DNA of 50,534 bases, from positions 19,774-70,307 of the forward strand of contig CAJUDU010000004.1 in the NCBI GenBank assembly GCA_910584935.1. The letters run 5' to 3'. The translations under genes and the position numbers were made by a program. Of this stretch, positions 50,481 through 50,534 are shown piece after piece; position 1 is the stretch's first letter, and every line of letters starts with the position of its first letter. This stretch comes from an uncultured Butyricicoccus sp. (GTDB lineage: Bacteria; Bacillota; Clostridia; Oscillospirales; Butyricicoccaceae). Below the pieces are notes generated by a model. The model did not search any database. It had not been told where the DNA came from and saw nothing but the letters and a program-made list of their open reading frames with translations.

Positions 50481-50534
50481 TATTAGACCTCTTGCGAAAT
50501 TAAGCTAAGCGGTCAAAGTTGCAGATGCCAGCAA
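50481..50534. other. possible end of a mobile or repeated element at the window edge
   Basis: The string TAGACCTCTTGCGAAATTA resembles terminal repeats of some transposon families, from memory only. No transposase or partner repeat is in the window, so it is a flag rather than a call. Confidence 0.15.

Overview
The window looks like chromosomal core DNA of an anaerobic, Gram-positive, probably spore-forming member of the Clostridia. A gut Oscillospirales/Ruminococcaceae-type organism is my best guess. The reasons are the gene orders (L7Ae-like gene-rpsL-rpsG-fusA-tuf; tig-clpP-clpX-lon-ysxC), RbgA/YlqF, YtaF, an LL-diaminopimelate aminotransferase, strong AGGAGG ribosome-binding sites, frequent TTG starts, and SLH and stalk-domain secreted proteins. 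No rRNA, tRNA, CRISPR array, complete insertion sequence or prophage was recognised. The genus cannot be fixed from the sequence alone.

Layout. 1-213: three 66-bp tandem repeats ending in a palindrome that forms the end of argC. 197-3950: arginine operon argG-argH-argC (minus) behind a sigma-A promoter and an ARG-box-like operator. 4.0-5.6 kb: pncB (plus) with a two-hairpin leader. 5.65-8.2 kb: a basic-tailed membrane protein and a phosphohexomutase. 8.4-13.4 kb: the str operon (plus). 13.4-19.5 kb: two tandem paralogous secreted subtilases with stalk and Big2-like domains, behind a promoter and a structured leader. 19.6-23.9 kb: an S1-domain protein (plus) facing glgB, a small membrane protein and rarA (minus). 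23.9-27.9 kb: accessory segment with a 32-aa peptide gene, a sigma factor fused to a membrane segment and a large extracytoplasmic domain, and an SLH-domain protein. 28-29.4 kb: ldh and an SCP2 protein. 29.5-36.5 kb: protein quality control (tig, clpP, clpX, lon, ysxC) plus a membrane zinc ribbon. 36.5-42.9 kb: rplS, then lepB-rbgA-rnhB-yraN-dipeptidase-thrC-phosphoesterase, read leftward. 43-46.6 kb: GH13 amylase, ytaF, a small secreted or membrane protein, xth and a CPCC protein. 46.5-50.5 kb: dapF-dapL, then a HAD phosphatase and an EamA transporter.

The most unusual items are four. (1) The sigma-factor/membrane/extracytoplasmic fusion has a lipobox-like LAAC at the end of its hydrophobic segment. 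(2) A 17-bp hairpin holds the ytaF start codon in its stem and its Shine-Dalgarno in the loop. (3) The paired subtilase genes carry a leader with a GGGGACGCAA motif reminiscent of c-di-GMP-I riboswitches. (4) The repeat-derived palindrome supplies the argC stop codon. All functional calls rest on reading motifs by eye; no database search was run.
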